Positions 14,335-21,778 of a DNA stretch of 23,570 nt are shown piece by piece. Position numbers and translations under genes: made by a program. Within the stretch, counting starts at the first letter, position 1. Each line of letters opens with the position of its first letter. The notes under the pieces were generated by a model, which made no database searches, was not told the origin of the DNA, and saw only the letters and a program-made list of their open reading frames with translations. Source of the stretch: an uncultured Bacilli bacterium (GTDB lineage Bacteria > Bacillota_I > Bacilli_A > RF39 > UBA660); the NCBI GenBank assembly GCA_910583745.1, contig CAJTZC010000020.1, forward strand, positions 1 through 23,570. Direction: 5' to 3'.

Positions 14335-15981
14335 ATGAAAAAAAACAGCTTTGTCGAAGGAGCAGTCATCGCGACCACGGCCGTAATTATAACCAAAATA
14401 CTCGGAATGCTCTATGTCATCCCTTTTTACAATATCATAGGAAGTCAAGGGGGAGCACTGTACAGTTACGCATACAACATCTATGCGATATTTTTAGGCA
14501 TCTCTTCGGCAGGAATTCCGACGGCAATCAGCAAGATGATAAGCGAATACAACACCCTGGGTCTACAAGAAGCCAAGTACAGAACGTTTAAAATAGGAAA
14601 AAGGATAATAGGGTACATTTCCGTCGCGGGGTTTTTAGTCATGTTCCTCTTCGCTGAGTTTATGGCTAGAGCGATAATCGGCGACATGTCGGGGGGAAAC
14701 TCCATCGCCGATGTGGCATTCGTCATACGCTGTGTGAGTTTTGCCATCCTAGTCATTCCTTATCTCAGTGTCACGAAAGGGTACATACAAGGACATAGCA
14801 TCGTCGGGCCTTCGAGTGTGGGCAATATATTAGAACAGATAGTCCGTATTTTTATCATCCTCTCGGGAAGCTTCATCGTATACAAGGTGCTCTCTCTGTC
14901 TTTGACCCTCGCAGTCGGCATTGCTGTATCAGGCGCTTTCTTTGGTGGATTGACCGCTTACTTCTACTTGAGACGAAAGATGAAGCAGAATAGAGAAACC
15001 CTCGGTATACAAGAATACGAAAAAAAAGATGCGATTACAAATCGCGACATCGTCATGAAAATTCTCGGGTATTCGGTACCTTTCATCGTGATAAACATTG
15101 CGACGAACATCTACAACTTCATGGACATGGTCCTCATCATCAGGGGACTCAATATCCTCGGGTTTCCTGCGACAGACGTCGAGTTCATCCAAAGTGCCAT
15201 CACGACTTGGTCGTCTAAAATCTGCATGATAATCAGTTCCTTCTCTATGGGGATGAGTGTCAGTCTCATTCCGAATATAGTGAGTTCCTGCGTCAAAAAA
15301 AATTGGAAAGAACTCAACCACAAAATCAACAAAGCTTACCAGATTATACTTATCATCAGCATTCCTTGCGCAGTAGGTCTGTGCATCCTCTCAGAGCCTG
15401 TATGGCGCATTTTCTACGGCATGAGCGAGTACGGTCCAAAAGTCTTATCGATTATGGTCGTCGGAGCGGTCTTTGCCAACCTGTACGGAACCACATTCAA
15501 CATCATCATGTCCTTGAACAAATTTAAGACGGTCTACTTGAGCGTCTTCATCGGCTTCGCCATGAATGGACTTTTAGACATCCCTCTGATGCTCTTGTTC
15601 GACAAAATAGGCATACCGGCCTACTGGGGTGCAACCGTCGCGACGATGACGGGATATACCATTTCGATGGGTATCGCCACCCACGATTTGAGAAAGAACC
15701 ACAAGATATCGTACAAATCCACACTCTCGATGTTGTGCAAAATCGCCGTCCCGACGATGGCGATGATTGTCGTATTGACGGTTTTCAATACCTTCTTCAC
15801 ACTCGATGTGTCGAGCATAGTTAATGCTATCATCACAATTGCGGCCAACACCGTTTTAGGAGGCTTGACTTATGTCCTCATCGCCTATAAGATGAAACTG
15901 TTCGACGACATCTTTGGACGCGATTACTTGAAAAAAATGATGAAAAAACTTACCTTTGGCAAAGTAAGCTTAAAAGATTAA
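14335..15981 (+). CDS. MurJ/YtgP-like lipid II flippase (MOP superfamily)
   Basis: 548 residues, about 14 hydrophobic segments through the whole length. The start KNSFVEGAVIATTAVIITKILGMLYVIPFYNIIG and the segment SSAGIPTAISKMISEYN match the polysaccharide-biosynthesis/SpoVB/YtgP branch of the MOP superfamily. YtgP of B. subtilis is a MurJ-type lipid II flippase, needed to bring peptidoglycan precursor across the membrane, and that is the likely role here. SpoVB-like or teichoic-acid-related roles are alternatives. The start is the ATG at 14335 with a GTGAT binding site; an in-frame TTG at 14311 inside the preceding gene is less likely. It is co-transcribed with the Cse60-like gene. Its stop overlaps the stop of the minus-strand gene by four bases, and no terminator is visible between them. 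Confidence 0.88.
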   Translation: MKKNSFVEGAVIATTAVIITKILGMLYVIPFYNIIGSQGGALYSYAYNIYAIFLGISSAGIPTAISKMISEYNTLGLQEAKYRTFKIGKRIIGYISVAGFLVMFLFAEFMARAIIGDMSGGNSIADVAFVIRCVSFAILVIPYLSVTKGYIQGHSIVGPSSVGNILEQIVRIFIILSGSFIVYKVLSLSLTLAVGIAVSGAFFGGLTAYFYLRRKMKQNRETLGIQEYEKKDAITNRDIVMKILGYSVPFIVINIATNIYNFMDMVLIIRGLNILGFPATDVEFIQSAITTWSSKICMIISSFSMGMSVSLIPNIVSSCVKKNWKELNHKINKAYQIILIISIPCAVGLCILSEPVWRIFYGMSEYGPKVLSIMVVGAVFANLYGTTFNIIMSLNKFKTVYLSVFIGFAMNGLLDIPLMLLFDKIGIPAYWGATVATMTGYTISMGIATHDLRKNHKISYKSTLSMLCKIAVPTMAMIVVLTVFNTFFTLDVSSIVNAIITIAANTVLGGLTYVLIAYKMKLFDDIFGRDYLKKMMKKLTFGKVSLKD

Positions 15982-16304
15982 ATCATATACATGTTGTTCG
16001 TCGTATTAAAATCAGACGGATTCGTTCCTACTGTGCTAATTTCGCTTTCCAGTTTCGACACTCTGGTATCCAATCTGTTCATCTGTCTTTCGATTTTTGC
16101 AAGACGGCTTTCGATTTCACTAGAATAAGTGTCCGTATTTTGGTAAACTGGTGTCATGACTGGGCCTTGGTAAAAGTTGCTGCTAGATTCGGTAGCCATC
16201 GGATACCCACCCATCATTTGATTTTGCATTGGCATAGGGCTAGATGGATAAAAGTAGCTGCTGGCACTTTGATTTTGAAAAAAAGCGTTTCTGTCTTTTT
16301 TCAT
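15978..16304 (-). CDS. Small Gln/Pro/Met-rich protein with C-terminal coiled coil, unknown
   Basis: 108 residues, not recognised. The first 60 residues are low-complexity (FFQNQSASSYFYPSSPMPMQ, MMGGYPM, NFYQGPVM), followed by a clear coiled coil at about residues 63-90 (SEIESRLAKIERQMNRLDTR plus VSKLESEI) and a polar tail ending NNMYMI. There is no signal peptide or membrane segment. The ribosome binding site AAAGGGGGAAA is one of the strongest in the window, which argues it is really translated. It overlaps the flippase gene tail to tail and is divergent from trmB with a 53-base gap that must carry both promoters. The composition recalls assembly or coat-type proteins, but that is speculation. 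Confidence 0.7.
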   Translation of the reverse strand: MKKDRNAFFQNQSASSYFYPSSPMPMQNQMMGGYPMATESSSNFYQGPVMTPVYQNTDTYSSEIESRLAKIERQMNRLDTRVSKLESEISTVGTNPSDFNTTNNMYMI

Positions 16305-16357
16305 TCGATTTCCCCCTTTACCATAGTATATGAAAACATTAGAAATAGGTGAACTAC
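16305..16357. promoter_or_regulatory. Divergent intergenic region between the coiled-coil gene and trmB
   Basis: Minus strand: TTCACC, a 17-base spacer and TATACT form a candidate promoter for the coiled-coil gene. Plus strand: TAGTAT at 16324-16329 is a weak -10 candidate for trmB. AGGTGA at 16347-16352 is the trmB ribosome binding site. Confidence 0.4.
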
Positions 16358-16990
16358 ATGCGTTTAAGAAATGTGAAAAATGCCGAAGAGATAATGAACA
16401 ATTCGACGTATTTTATAGAAAACCCAGAGAAGAATCGAGGCGAGTGGAAAAAACTCTTCGTGAATGACAATCCGATTATGTTAGAAATCGGCATGGGAAA
16501 AGGCGATTTCCTTAAGGGAATGGCTCTCCAGCATCCTGAATGGAACTTCATTGGTGTAGAAAAATACGAGAGCGTCCTAGTTCGTGGAATACAAAAATTA
16601 GAGGAAGAAAAATTAGACAACGTCAAAGTCTTGCACGTCGATGCGATAGATATTGCTTCTTATTTCTCTGAAGAAATCGATACGATTTTTCTCAACTTCA
16701 GCGACCCTTGGCCAAAAAAACGCCATTTCAAACGACGTCTGACGTACAAAGATTTTCTCAAAGAATACGACAAAGTCTTTGTAGGAGACGCCAAAATTCG
16801 AATGAAAACCGACAACGACTCCCTCTTCGAAAGTACCCTCATGAGCCTCAACAACTACGGCTACACCTTCGACGAGGTCATCTTGGATTTGTGGGCGACC
16901 GATAGGCCAAACGTCAAGACAGAATACGAAATAAAGTTTTCCGCAAAAGGTTTCAAGATAAAATATATTTCTGCACACAAAAACAGGTAG
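16358..16990 (+). CDS. trmB: tRNA (guanine-N7-)-methyltransferase TrmB
   Basis: 210 residues. It methylates G46 of tRNA with S-adenosylmethionine. The SAM-binding motif LEIGMGKGDFL lies at about residues 42-52, and the family signature FSDPWPKKRHFKRRLT at about 113-128. The C-terminal TDRPNVKTEYEIKFSAKG matches the TrmB substrate-binding end. A GTG three codons upstream (16349) overlaps the binding site AGGTGA, so ATG 16358 is the start. The lipoprotein operon promoter follows after a short gap with no terminator seen. Confidence 0.96.
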   Translation: MRLRNVKNAEEIMNNSTYFIENPEKNRGEWKKLFVNDNPIMLEIGMGKGDFLKGMALQHPEWNFIGVEKYESVLVRGIQKLEEEKLDNVKVLHVDAIDIASYFSEEIDTIFLNFSDPWPKKRHFKRRLTYKDFLKEYDKVFVGDAKIRMKTDNDSLFESTLMSLNNYGYTFDEVILDLWATDRPNVKTEYEIKFSAKGFKIKYISAHKNR

Positions 16991-17007
16991 GCAAAGCATA
17001 GAAAAAA

Positions 17008-17016
17008 TGGTATAAT
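17008..17016 (+). promoter_or_regulatory. Extended -10 promoter of the lipoprotein-YtxGH operon
   Basis: TGG followed by TATAAT (17011-17016), with a partial -35 (TAGGCA) 17 bases upstream overlapping the trmB stop. 22 bases before the lipoprotein start. No other promoter or terminator is seen until 19618. Confidence 0.65.
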
Positions 17017-17038
17017 ATTTCATGAATGTAGGTGAATT

Positions 17039-17683
17039 ATGAAAAAGGCGATACTTCTTTTTCTCTTAGTCCTTGCGACGACGGGATGTGTCGACATCGG
17101 CAAGAGTTCTTATGACGAAATCGCAAATGAGATAATCAATACAGACGCAAAAATGGCGAATACGTATCGAAAAGGATATAAATTTTACTTGCCACAGAGT
17201 TTGTATGTCGTCTCCTCCGCGAACTATAACGAAATAATTAAGAGCGAAAAAGAGACATTTTACCTCTATATAGACTTAATCAGTTACTTGAATAAATTTG
17301 CCGTCGTATACGAGCAAGAAGAAAACATTTTCTTCAAGGATTTGACGACAGAGGACAATTCGGGTTACATAGAAATAAAAAATGTAGAAAATGATAAATA
17401 TTTAGTTGAAATCGCTTATAATTGTGCTAAAATAGAAGTGATAGTAGAAAAGGGTCGTGAGAAGCTAGTCGTTTCAGAAGCATTGATAATTTTATCGAGT
17501 ATCCAATACAACGACTCGTTTTTGACGAACCTGAGTAGCGAGAGTTTGCTAAACTATAAAGAAGAAAATGTCGACATATTCGACAAAGGCACGAGTGGTG
17601 ACAATAGCAATATTCTAGAATGGAAAGACGAATACGACGGCTATGATGAAGACAAAATTCCAGACTGGGATCACATTCAATGA
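17039..17683 (+). CDS. Lipoprotein of unknown function
   Basis: 214 residues. A signal peptide with lipobox ATTGC gives lipidated Cys17. The mature part has no motif I recognise. It looks like a mixed alpha/beta domain (LPQSLYVVSSANYNEIIKSE, FYLYIDLISYLN, YLVEIAYNCAKIEVIVEKG, ALIILSSIQYND) with an acidic unstructured tail rich in Asp, Glu and Asn from about residue 175. It is the first gene of a four-gene operon: the next gene starts 16 bases after its stop. AGGTGAATT precedes the ATG. A periplasm-facing partner for the cytoplasmic and membrane proteins encoded downstream is a reasonable guess, nothing more. Confidence 0.8.
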   Translation: MKKAILLFLLVLATTGCVDIGKSSYDEIANEIINTDAKMANTYRKGYKFYLPQSLYVVSSANYNEIIKSEKETFYLYIDLISYLNKFAVVYEQEENIFFKDLTTEDNSGYIEIKNVENDKYLVEIAYNCAKIEVIVEKGREKLVVSEALIILSSIQYNDSFLTNLSSESLLNYKEENVDIFDKGTSGDNSNILEWKDEYDGYDEDKIPDWDHIQ

Positions 17684-17699
17684 AGGGACGTGACATACG

Positions 17700-18845
17700 A
17701 TGGGCCTATTTAATAAACTTAAAGAAATCCTATTCGATGAAGAGACAGTGGAAATTCCTGTCATAACAAAAGGGGAACCAAAAGAAGAGAAAAAGAAAAA
17801 AGAACCGAAAAGGGAAGTACGAGAGCGACTGAGCAGCACGAGTGACGACGAGGTCGTCATCCGAAAGATAGAGACTCCTGCGAGAAGAATTGAAAAAGAA
17901 GATGATGATTTCTTCGAGATGCCAAAATTGAAAACCGACCAAAAAGAAGAACCCGTCGTAGAGGAGCCGAAGAGAAAGCCGAAGACTTTCACATTCCCCG
18001 TATTTGAAGATGAGAAGACGAAAGAGATTCCTATAACTAAGCCGAAGACGAGCCGTGTCGAGAGAGAAGAAAAAGCGCCGGTGAAAGAGAAAGTCGTCGA
18101 GAAGACGAGAAAACCGAGCGGTTACACCAATGCTTTCGATTACAGCTATGGAAAATACAAAGGCGACTACAAGACCAATCGAGAATCGAGCCAAGCCGTT
18201 CTAAAGACAGCCTTGGAGACGAAAGAAGAGAGGAAGAACTTCAAGCCATCTCCTATCATCTCTCCCGTCTATGGAATATTGAATGAAAACTACAAAAAAG
18301 AAGACATCGTATCGAAAAGCGAGAAGAGAGCCAATGCGAATACAGTTCTAGATTTAGACAGTGTCAGAAAGAAAGCGTATGGAACTTTAGAAGATGAAAT
18401 CGAATTGTCACTCACACAGACGAACGAGATTCCAGCTGTGACGAACGATGTAGAGTCGAGATACGCCGATGACGACGAGGGATTGAGCATTAACGATTTA
18501 CTAGTGGATTCCTCAGAAGAAATGGAACCGGTAATAGAAAAACTCGACGAGACAGAGATTTTTGACGATATCGAAGAGACAGCGATAGATGGAGACCTCA
18601 TCCAAGACGAGATAGAACTCGACTTGCAAGAGGAGAAAGTACCTGAAGACAAACCTTTACCGGAAGAAAAGGGAGTAGCAGAAGTAAAACCCGAGAGAAA
18701 ACAGTTAAAGACGAATCGCTCTTACAGCGATGACGTTCGAGATGAAGTAAAAAAAGAAAAGATGGAAGAAACGGACGAAGCATTAGGAGAAGAAGATTTA
18801 TTCGACCTAATCGATTCGTTATATCAAGGAAAGGGTGAAGATTGA
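17700..18845 (+). CDS. Long acidic disordered protein with SepF-like N-terminal amphipathic helix, unknown
   Basis: 381 residues, not recognised. The N-terminus MGLFNKLKEILFDEE is amphipathic and closely resembles the membrane-targeting helix of SepF in this window (MAFDKLKKMLGDEDD). The remainder is highly charged, Lys/Glu/Asp-rich and low in hydrophobic residues, so mostly disordered. Embedded ordered-looking islands are KPSGYTNAFDYSYGKYKGDY (about 139-158), PSPIISPVYGILNENYKKED (about 183-202), LSINDLLVD (about 261-269) and the very end EEDLFDLIDSLYQGKGED. There is no transmembrane segment. Such islands suggest linear binding motifs on a membrane-tethered scaffold. It lies between the lipoprotein and the YtxG-like gene, and its TGA shares a base with the next ATG (TGATG), so translation is coupled. 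Membership of the divisome is inference. Confidence 0.8.
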   Translation: MGLFNKLKEILFDEETVEIPVITKGEPKEEKKKKEPKREVRERLSSTSDDEVVIRKIETPARRIEKEDDDFFEMPKLKTDQKEEPVVEEPKRKPKTFTFPVFEDEKTKEIPITKPKTSRVEREEKAPVKEKVVEKTRKPSGYTNAFDYSYGKYKGDYKTNRESSQAVLKTALETKEERKNFKPSPIISPVYGILNENYKKEDIVSKSEKRANANTVLDLDSVRKKAYGTLEDEIELSLTQTNEIPAVTNDVESRYADDDEGLSINDLLVDSSEEMEPVIEKLDETEIFDDIEETAIDGDLIQDEIELDLQEEKVPEDKPLPEEKGVAEVKPERKQLKTNRSYSDDVRDEVKKEKMEETDEALGEEDLFDLIDSLYQGKGED

Positions 18846-19153
18846 TGTTAGAGTTTTTTCAGGTGTATTTGCCAATATTGATATACATTTTATTAATAAT
18901 TATATTGATAATCGGCATAATATTAGGTGTAAGGCTACTTGGTGCAATGGACAAAGTAGATGCTGTGTTAGACAGTATGCAGAGAAAAGTAGACAGTTTG
19001 AATGGTCTATTCAACGTAATAGACTTTACGACAGACAAAATATCTATGTTTTCAGATAGAGTTGTCGATGTAGTAAGTGGATTCATTACAAAAATTGGCA
19101 GATGGAGAAAGCCAAAATATGAAAGTGAGGAAGAAGAGGAATATTATGAGTAA
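18845..19153 (+). CDS. YtxG-like (DUF948-type) membrane protein
   Basis: 102 residues. A long N-terminal membrane segment (about residues 5-30, VYLPILIYILLIIILIIGII) is followed by an amphipathic helical part (AMDKVDAVLDSMQRKVDSLN, then LFNVIDFTTDKISMFSDRVV) and an acidic tail. This is the pattern of DUF948/YtxG general stress proteins, and the next gene is YtxH-like, as in the B. subtilis ytxGHJ operon. A TTG at 18842 is in frame, but the ATG at 18845 follows GGGTGAAG and overlaps the preceding stop. The last 8 bases overlap the next gene. The role of YtxG is poorly known. Confidence 0.78.
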   Translation: MLEFFQVYLPILIYILLIIILIIGIILGVRLLGAMDKVDAVLDSMQRKVDSLNGLFNVIDFTTDKISMFSDRVVDVVSGFITKIGRWRKPKYESEEEEEYYE

Positions 19154-19595
19154 ATGTGAAAAGAAAAGATACGGACTAGGTTCAGTTTTAGCAGGAATTG
19201 GTTTAGGTGTAGGATTGGGAGTCCTATTCGCACCACAATCTGGAGAGAAGACGAGAGCAGATTTGAAAAGAAAGATGGACGAACTCGTCGCATACTTGAA
19301 AGGTCTAGACTATAACGAAGTCAAAGACAATCTCATCGAAAAAGTAGAAAATCTAAAAAAAGAGTTAGAAGACTTAGACAAAGAAAAAGTATTAGAGATT
19401 GCAAAGAAGAAAGCAGAAGACATCAAAGCAAAAGCGGAAGAACTTTATGAAATGGCAATCGAACAGGGGAAACCAGTTGTAGAAAAAGCTGCAAAAGAGA
19501 TAAGAAACAAGACTGTCTTGGTTCTAAGAGGAATGATAGATAAACTAGAAGACGACGAAACAAAAAAAGGTCCTAGAAAAATCAAAAAAGCGTAA
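19146..19595 (+). CDS. YtxH-domain protein
   Basis: 149 residues. The YtxH domain GSVLAGIGLGVGLGVLFAPQ followed by SGEKTRADLKRKM (about residues 11-43) gives a short glycine-rich hydrophobic segment, then a long Lys/Glu-rich helix to the end. YtxH proteins are small membrane-associated stress or envelope proteins of unclear function. The ATG lies inside the end of the YtxG-like gene (ATGAGTAA overlap) with AGAGGAA upstream. An in-frame upstream start at 19077 would lie deep in the previous gene and is rejected. This is the last gene of the operon before a strong terminator. Confidence 0.88.
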   Translation: MSKCEKKRYGLGSVLAGIGLGVGLGVLFAPQSGEKTRADLKRKMDELVAYLKGLDYNEVKDNLIEKVENLKKELEDLDKEKVLEIAKKKAEDIKAKAEELYEMAIEQGKPVVEKAAKEIRNKTVLVLRGMIDKLEDDETKKGPRKIKKA

Positions 19596-19617
19596 TCGGT
19601 AAAAACGATGCGCCATC

Positions 19618-19654
19618 GCAGACGAAGTGAAAATCACCGTGTCTGCTTTTTTTT
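19618..19654 (+). terminator. Terminator of the lipoprotein-YtxGH operon
   Basis: GCAGAC (19618-19623) and GTCTGC (19641-19646), with an inner GTGA/TCAC stem, followed by eight T. Confidence 0.88.
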
Positions 19655-19681
19655 GACTTTTATACCATTTTTTGCTAATAT
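19653..19681 (+). promoter_or_regulatory. Promoter of the PgsA-like gene and obg
   Basis: TTGACT (19653-19658), 17-base spacer ending TGC, TAATAT (19676-19681). The -35 uses the last T bases of the preceding terminator tract. Confidence 0.65.
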
Positions 19682-19704
19682 ACAAGTAGAAAAGAGGGGT
19701 AACG

Positions 19705-20403
19705 ATGTCCAAAAGAGTAAAAAAAACGATTGTAAATGGACTGACACTTTCTAGAATCGTCGGAGCATTGACCATTCCATTTATATTTTCGACGGCGAAT
19801 ACGACATTTCTCATCGTACTCCTCGCCCTTCTTTTTATCACGGATTTTTTAGACGGGAAGCTCTCTCGAGCATGGGGTGTTTCGACTGTGGGCGGAGCGC
19901 TCTTAGACCCTCTCGGCGATAAGCTCTTGGCGATAGTCTGCATTCTAAGCCTCATAGGAACACACATCGACTATCTCATCCTGTTGCTATTCGAGCTCGC
20001 GATAAGTCTCTTAAATATATACAGAACTCTACACGGAGAGAACGTCAAATCGACGATGAAAGGCAAGATAAAGACGTGGTTTTTGAGTATCTCTATCCTT
20101 TTAGGTGCCATTCGTCTGTTCAATCCGAACGTGATAAACGATTTATTACACGTAGTAGACGTCGTGACGGACAGGTGCACCATCACGGAAAATATTGTAC
20201 TCACTTCTCTCATTTTAGCAGGCATATTCGAAGTATTTACCTTATTGAGCTACCTAGGAGAGACGATTGCAAAGAAAGATACTTATAAAGAGAAAGTCGC
20301 ATTAAAACCTTATAGAGAGTTGTTGACTCGTCTTTTCGACGAAACGAGATACAAAGAAGACAAAAATAAACCATTATTAGACATAATAAGAGTGGAGGAA
20401 TAG
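19705..20403 (+). CDS. CDP-alcohol phosphatidyltransferase, PgsA-like
   Basis: 232 residues, integral membrane enzyme with about five hydrophobic segments. It transfers a phosphatidyl group from CDP-diacylglycerol to an alcohol, most likely glycerol 3-phosphate (phosphatidylglycerophosphate synthase). The start NGLTLSRIVGALTIPFIF is typical. The signature DFLDGKLSR...GGALLDPLGDK (about residues 46-72) has all four metal-binding Asp, but Ser replaces Ala in the usual DGxxAR. GKIKTWFLSISILLG matches the later PgsA motif. A hydrophilic C-terminal extension of about 40 residues makes it longer than usual. GAGGGG precedes the ATG. obg follows two bases after the stop and draws its binding site from this gene's last codons. 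The exact alcohol is uncertain. Confidence 0.82.
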   Translation: MSKRVKKTIVNGLTLSRIVGALTIPFIFSTANTTFLIVLLALLFITDFLDGKLSRAWGVSTVGGALLDPLGDKLLAIVCILSLIGTHIDYLILLLFELAISLLNIYRTLHGENVKSTMKGKIKTWFLSISILLGAIRLFNPNVINDLLHVVDVVTDRCTITENIVLTSLILAGIFEVFTLLSYLGETIAKKDTYKEKVALKPYRELLTRLFDETRYKEDKNKPLLDIIRVEE

Positions 20404-20405
20404 AT

Positions 20406-21680
20406 ATGTTTGTAGATGAAGTAATAGTAAAACTATATGCAGGGGCTGGCGGAGACGGTTGTACGAGTTTTAGACGCGAAAAATGTGAACCGATGGGCGG
20501 CCCAGACGGCGGAAACGGTGGAAAGGGTTCGAGTATCATCTTCGTAGGGGACAAGAGTCTCAAAACTCTCGTCGACCTGCGTTATCACAAAATAATCAAA
20601 GCGAGCAAGGGCATCAACGGCAAGGGTTCCAACAAATATGGTGCCAACAGTGAAGATATCAGAATCAACGTTCCTCTCGGCACGACAGTCATCGACGAAG
20701 ACACGAACTTGGTCGTCGCAGATATTTTAGAGGATAAACAAGAAGTCGTCGTCGCGAAAGGTGGCCGCGGAGGTCGAGGCAACAGAGCCTTCGCAACACA
20801 CTCCGACCCCGCTCCCGGTTTCAGTGAAAAGGGAGAGCCAGGCGAAGAGCGCATCGTAAAATGCGAACTGAAAATGCTTGCAGATGTCGGTCTAGTCGGT
20901 CTTCCAAGCGTCGGCAAGAGTACGATATTGAGCATGATAAGTGGTTGTCACCCTAAAATCGCAGCGTACCATTTTACGACGCTAAGTCCAAATATAGGAG
21001 TCATCAAACTGCAAGATGGTCGCGTCTTTACGATGGCAGATTTACCAGGTCTAATAGAAGGAGCAAGTGAAGGAATCGGTCTCGGCCATAAGTTCCTTCG
21101 GCACGCTTCGCGTACTAAAATTCTTGCTCATGTCGTCGATATGGGCGCAGAAGAGGGAAGAAATCCAATAGACGATTATCGCATCATCTGCGACGAAATC
21201 CGCAAATACGATGAGAAACTTTACAAAAAAGTGGACATTGTCATTGCCAACAAGATGGATTTGCCGAATGCAGAAGAAAATCTCAAAGCGTTTAAAGCGA
21301 CGTTTAAAGACGTCAAAGTATATGAGTTGAGTGCTATCATGAATGAAGGATTCGAACCTCTACTCAAAGACCTCGCAGACATGTTAGACAACCTACAAGA
21401 AGAACAGCTCTACAGCGAAGACGAGTTAGAAAACCACGTACTGTATAAATTCAAGGAAGAATTGCCTTTCAGCATCACGAAAGAAGATGACCTTTGGGTA
21501 GTAAGTGGTGAAAAGATAGAGAAGCTTTTCAGAATGACTAGAATAGAGAACGAAGAAGCTGCGATGCGTTTTTCTCGCAAACTTCGTGGCATGGGAGTAG
21601 ACGAAGAACTAGAGAAACTAGGCGCCAAGAATGGCGACGAAGTCAAGATATTAGACTTTATATTCGAATTCAAAAAATAA
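20406..21680 (+). CDS. obg: Ribosome-associated GTPase Obg
   Basis: 424 residues in three domains. The glycine-rich N-terminal Obg fold covers about residues 1-158 (AGAGGDGCTSFRREK, GGPDGGNGGKGSS, KGGRGGRGN). The G domain has G1 GLPSVGKST (about 165-173), switch/G3 ADLPGLIEGASEGIGLGHKF and G4 NKMDLP (about 282-287). The C-terminal OCT domain runs from about residue 355 to the end (GEKIEKLFRMTR, RKLRGMGVDEELEKLGAKNG). Obg acts in 50S subunit assembly and the stringent and general stress responses. GTGGAGGAA upstream is a strong binding site inside the end of the PgsA-like gene, so expression of the two is probably linked. Confidence 0.97.
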   Translation: MFVDEVIVKLYAGAGGDGCTSFRREKCEPMGGPDGGNGGKGSSIIFVGDKSLKTLVDLRYHKIIKASKGINGKGSNKYGANSEDIRINVPLGTTVIDEDTNLVVADILEDKQEVVVAKGGRGGRGNRAFATHSDPAPGFSEKGEPGEERIVKCELKMLADVGLVGLPSVGKSTILSMISGCHPKIAAYHFTTLSPNIGVIKLQDGRVFTMADLPGLIEGASEGIGLGHKFLRHASRTKILAHVVDMGAEEGRNPIDDYRIICDEIRKYDEKLYKKVDIVIANKMDLPNAEENLKAFKATFKDVKVYELSAIMNEGFEPLLKDLADMLDNLQEEQLYSEDELENHVLYKFKEELPFSITKEDDLWVVSGEKIEKLFRMTRIENEEAAMRFSRKLRGMGVDEELEKLGAKNGDEVKILDFIFEFKK

Positions 21681-21684
21681 TGTC

Positions 21685-21714
21685 AGGTTTACATTTTGTC
21701 GTAAACCTTTTATT
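21685..21714 (+). terminator. Terminator of obg
   Basis: AGGTTTAC (21685-21692) and GTAAACCT (21701-21708) perfect stem with an 8-base loop, followed by TTTATT. Confidence 0.75.
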
Positions 21715-21741
21715 GTGCAATCTTCCAAGTAATGCTAAAAT
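21713..21741 (+). promoter_or_regulatory. Promoter of the SipW-cognate surface protein genes
   Basis: TTGTGC (21713-21718), 17-base spacer ending TGC, TAAAAT (21736-21741). It directly abuts the obg terminator. Confidence 0.55.
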
Positions 21742-21778
21742 TATTTTATAGATAGTAAAAGAAAATAGAGGAATACTT

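Noticed and set aside
18835..19059. 74-codon plus-strand frame overlapping the YtxG-like gene
   Set aside because: Arg/Asn-rich out-of-frame translation of the YtxG-like gene; no binding site and an implausible composition.
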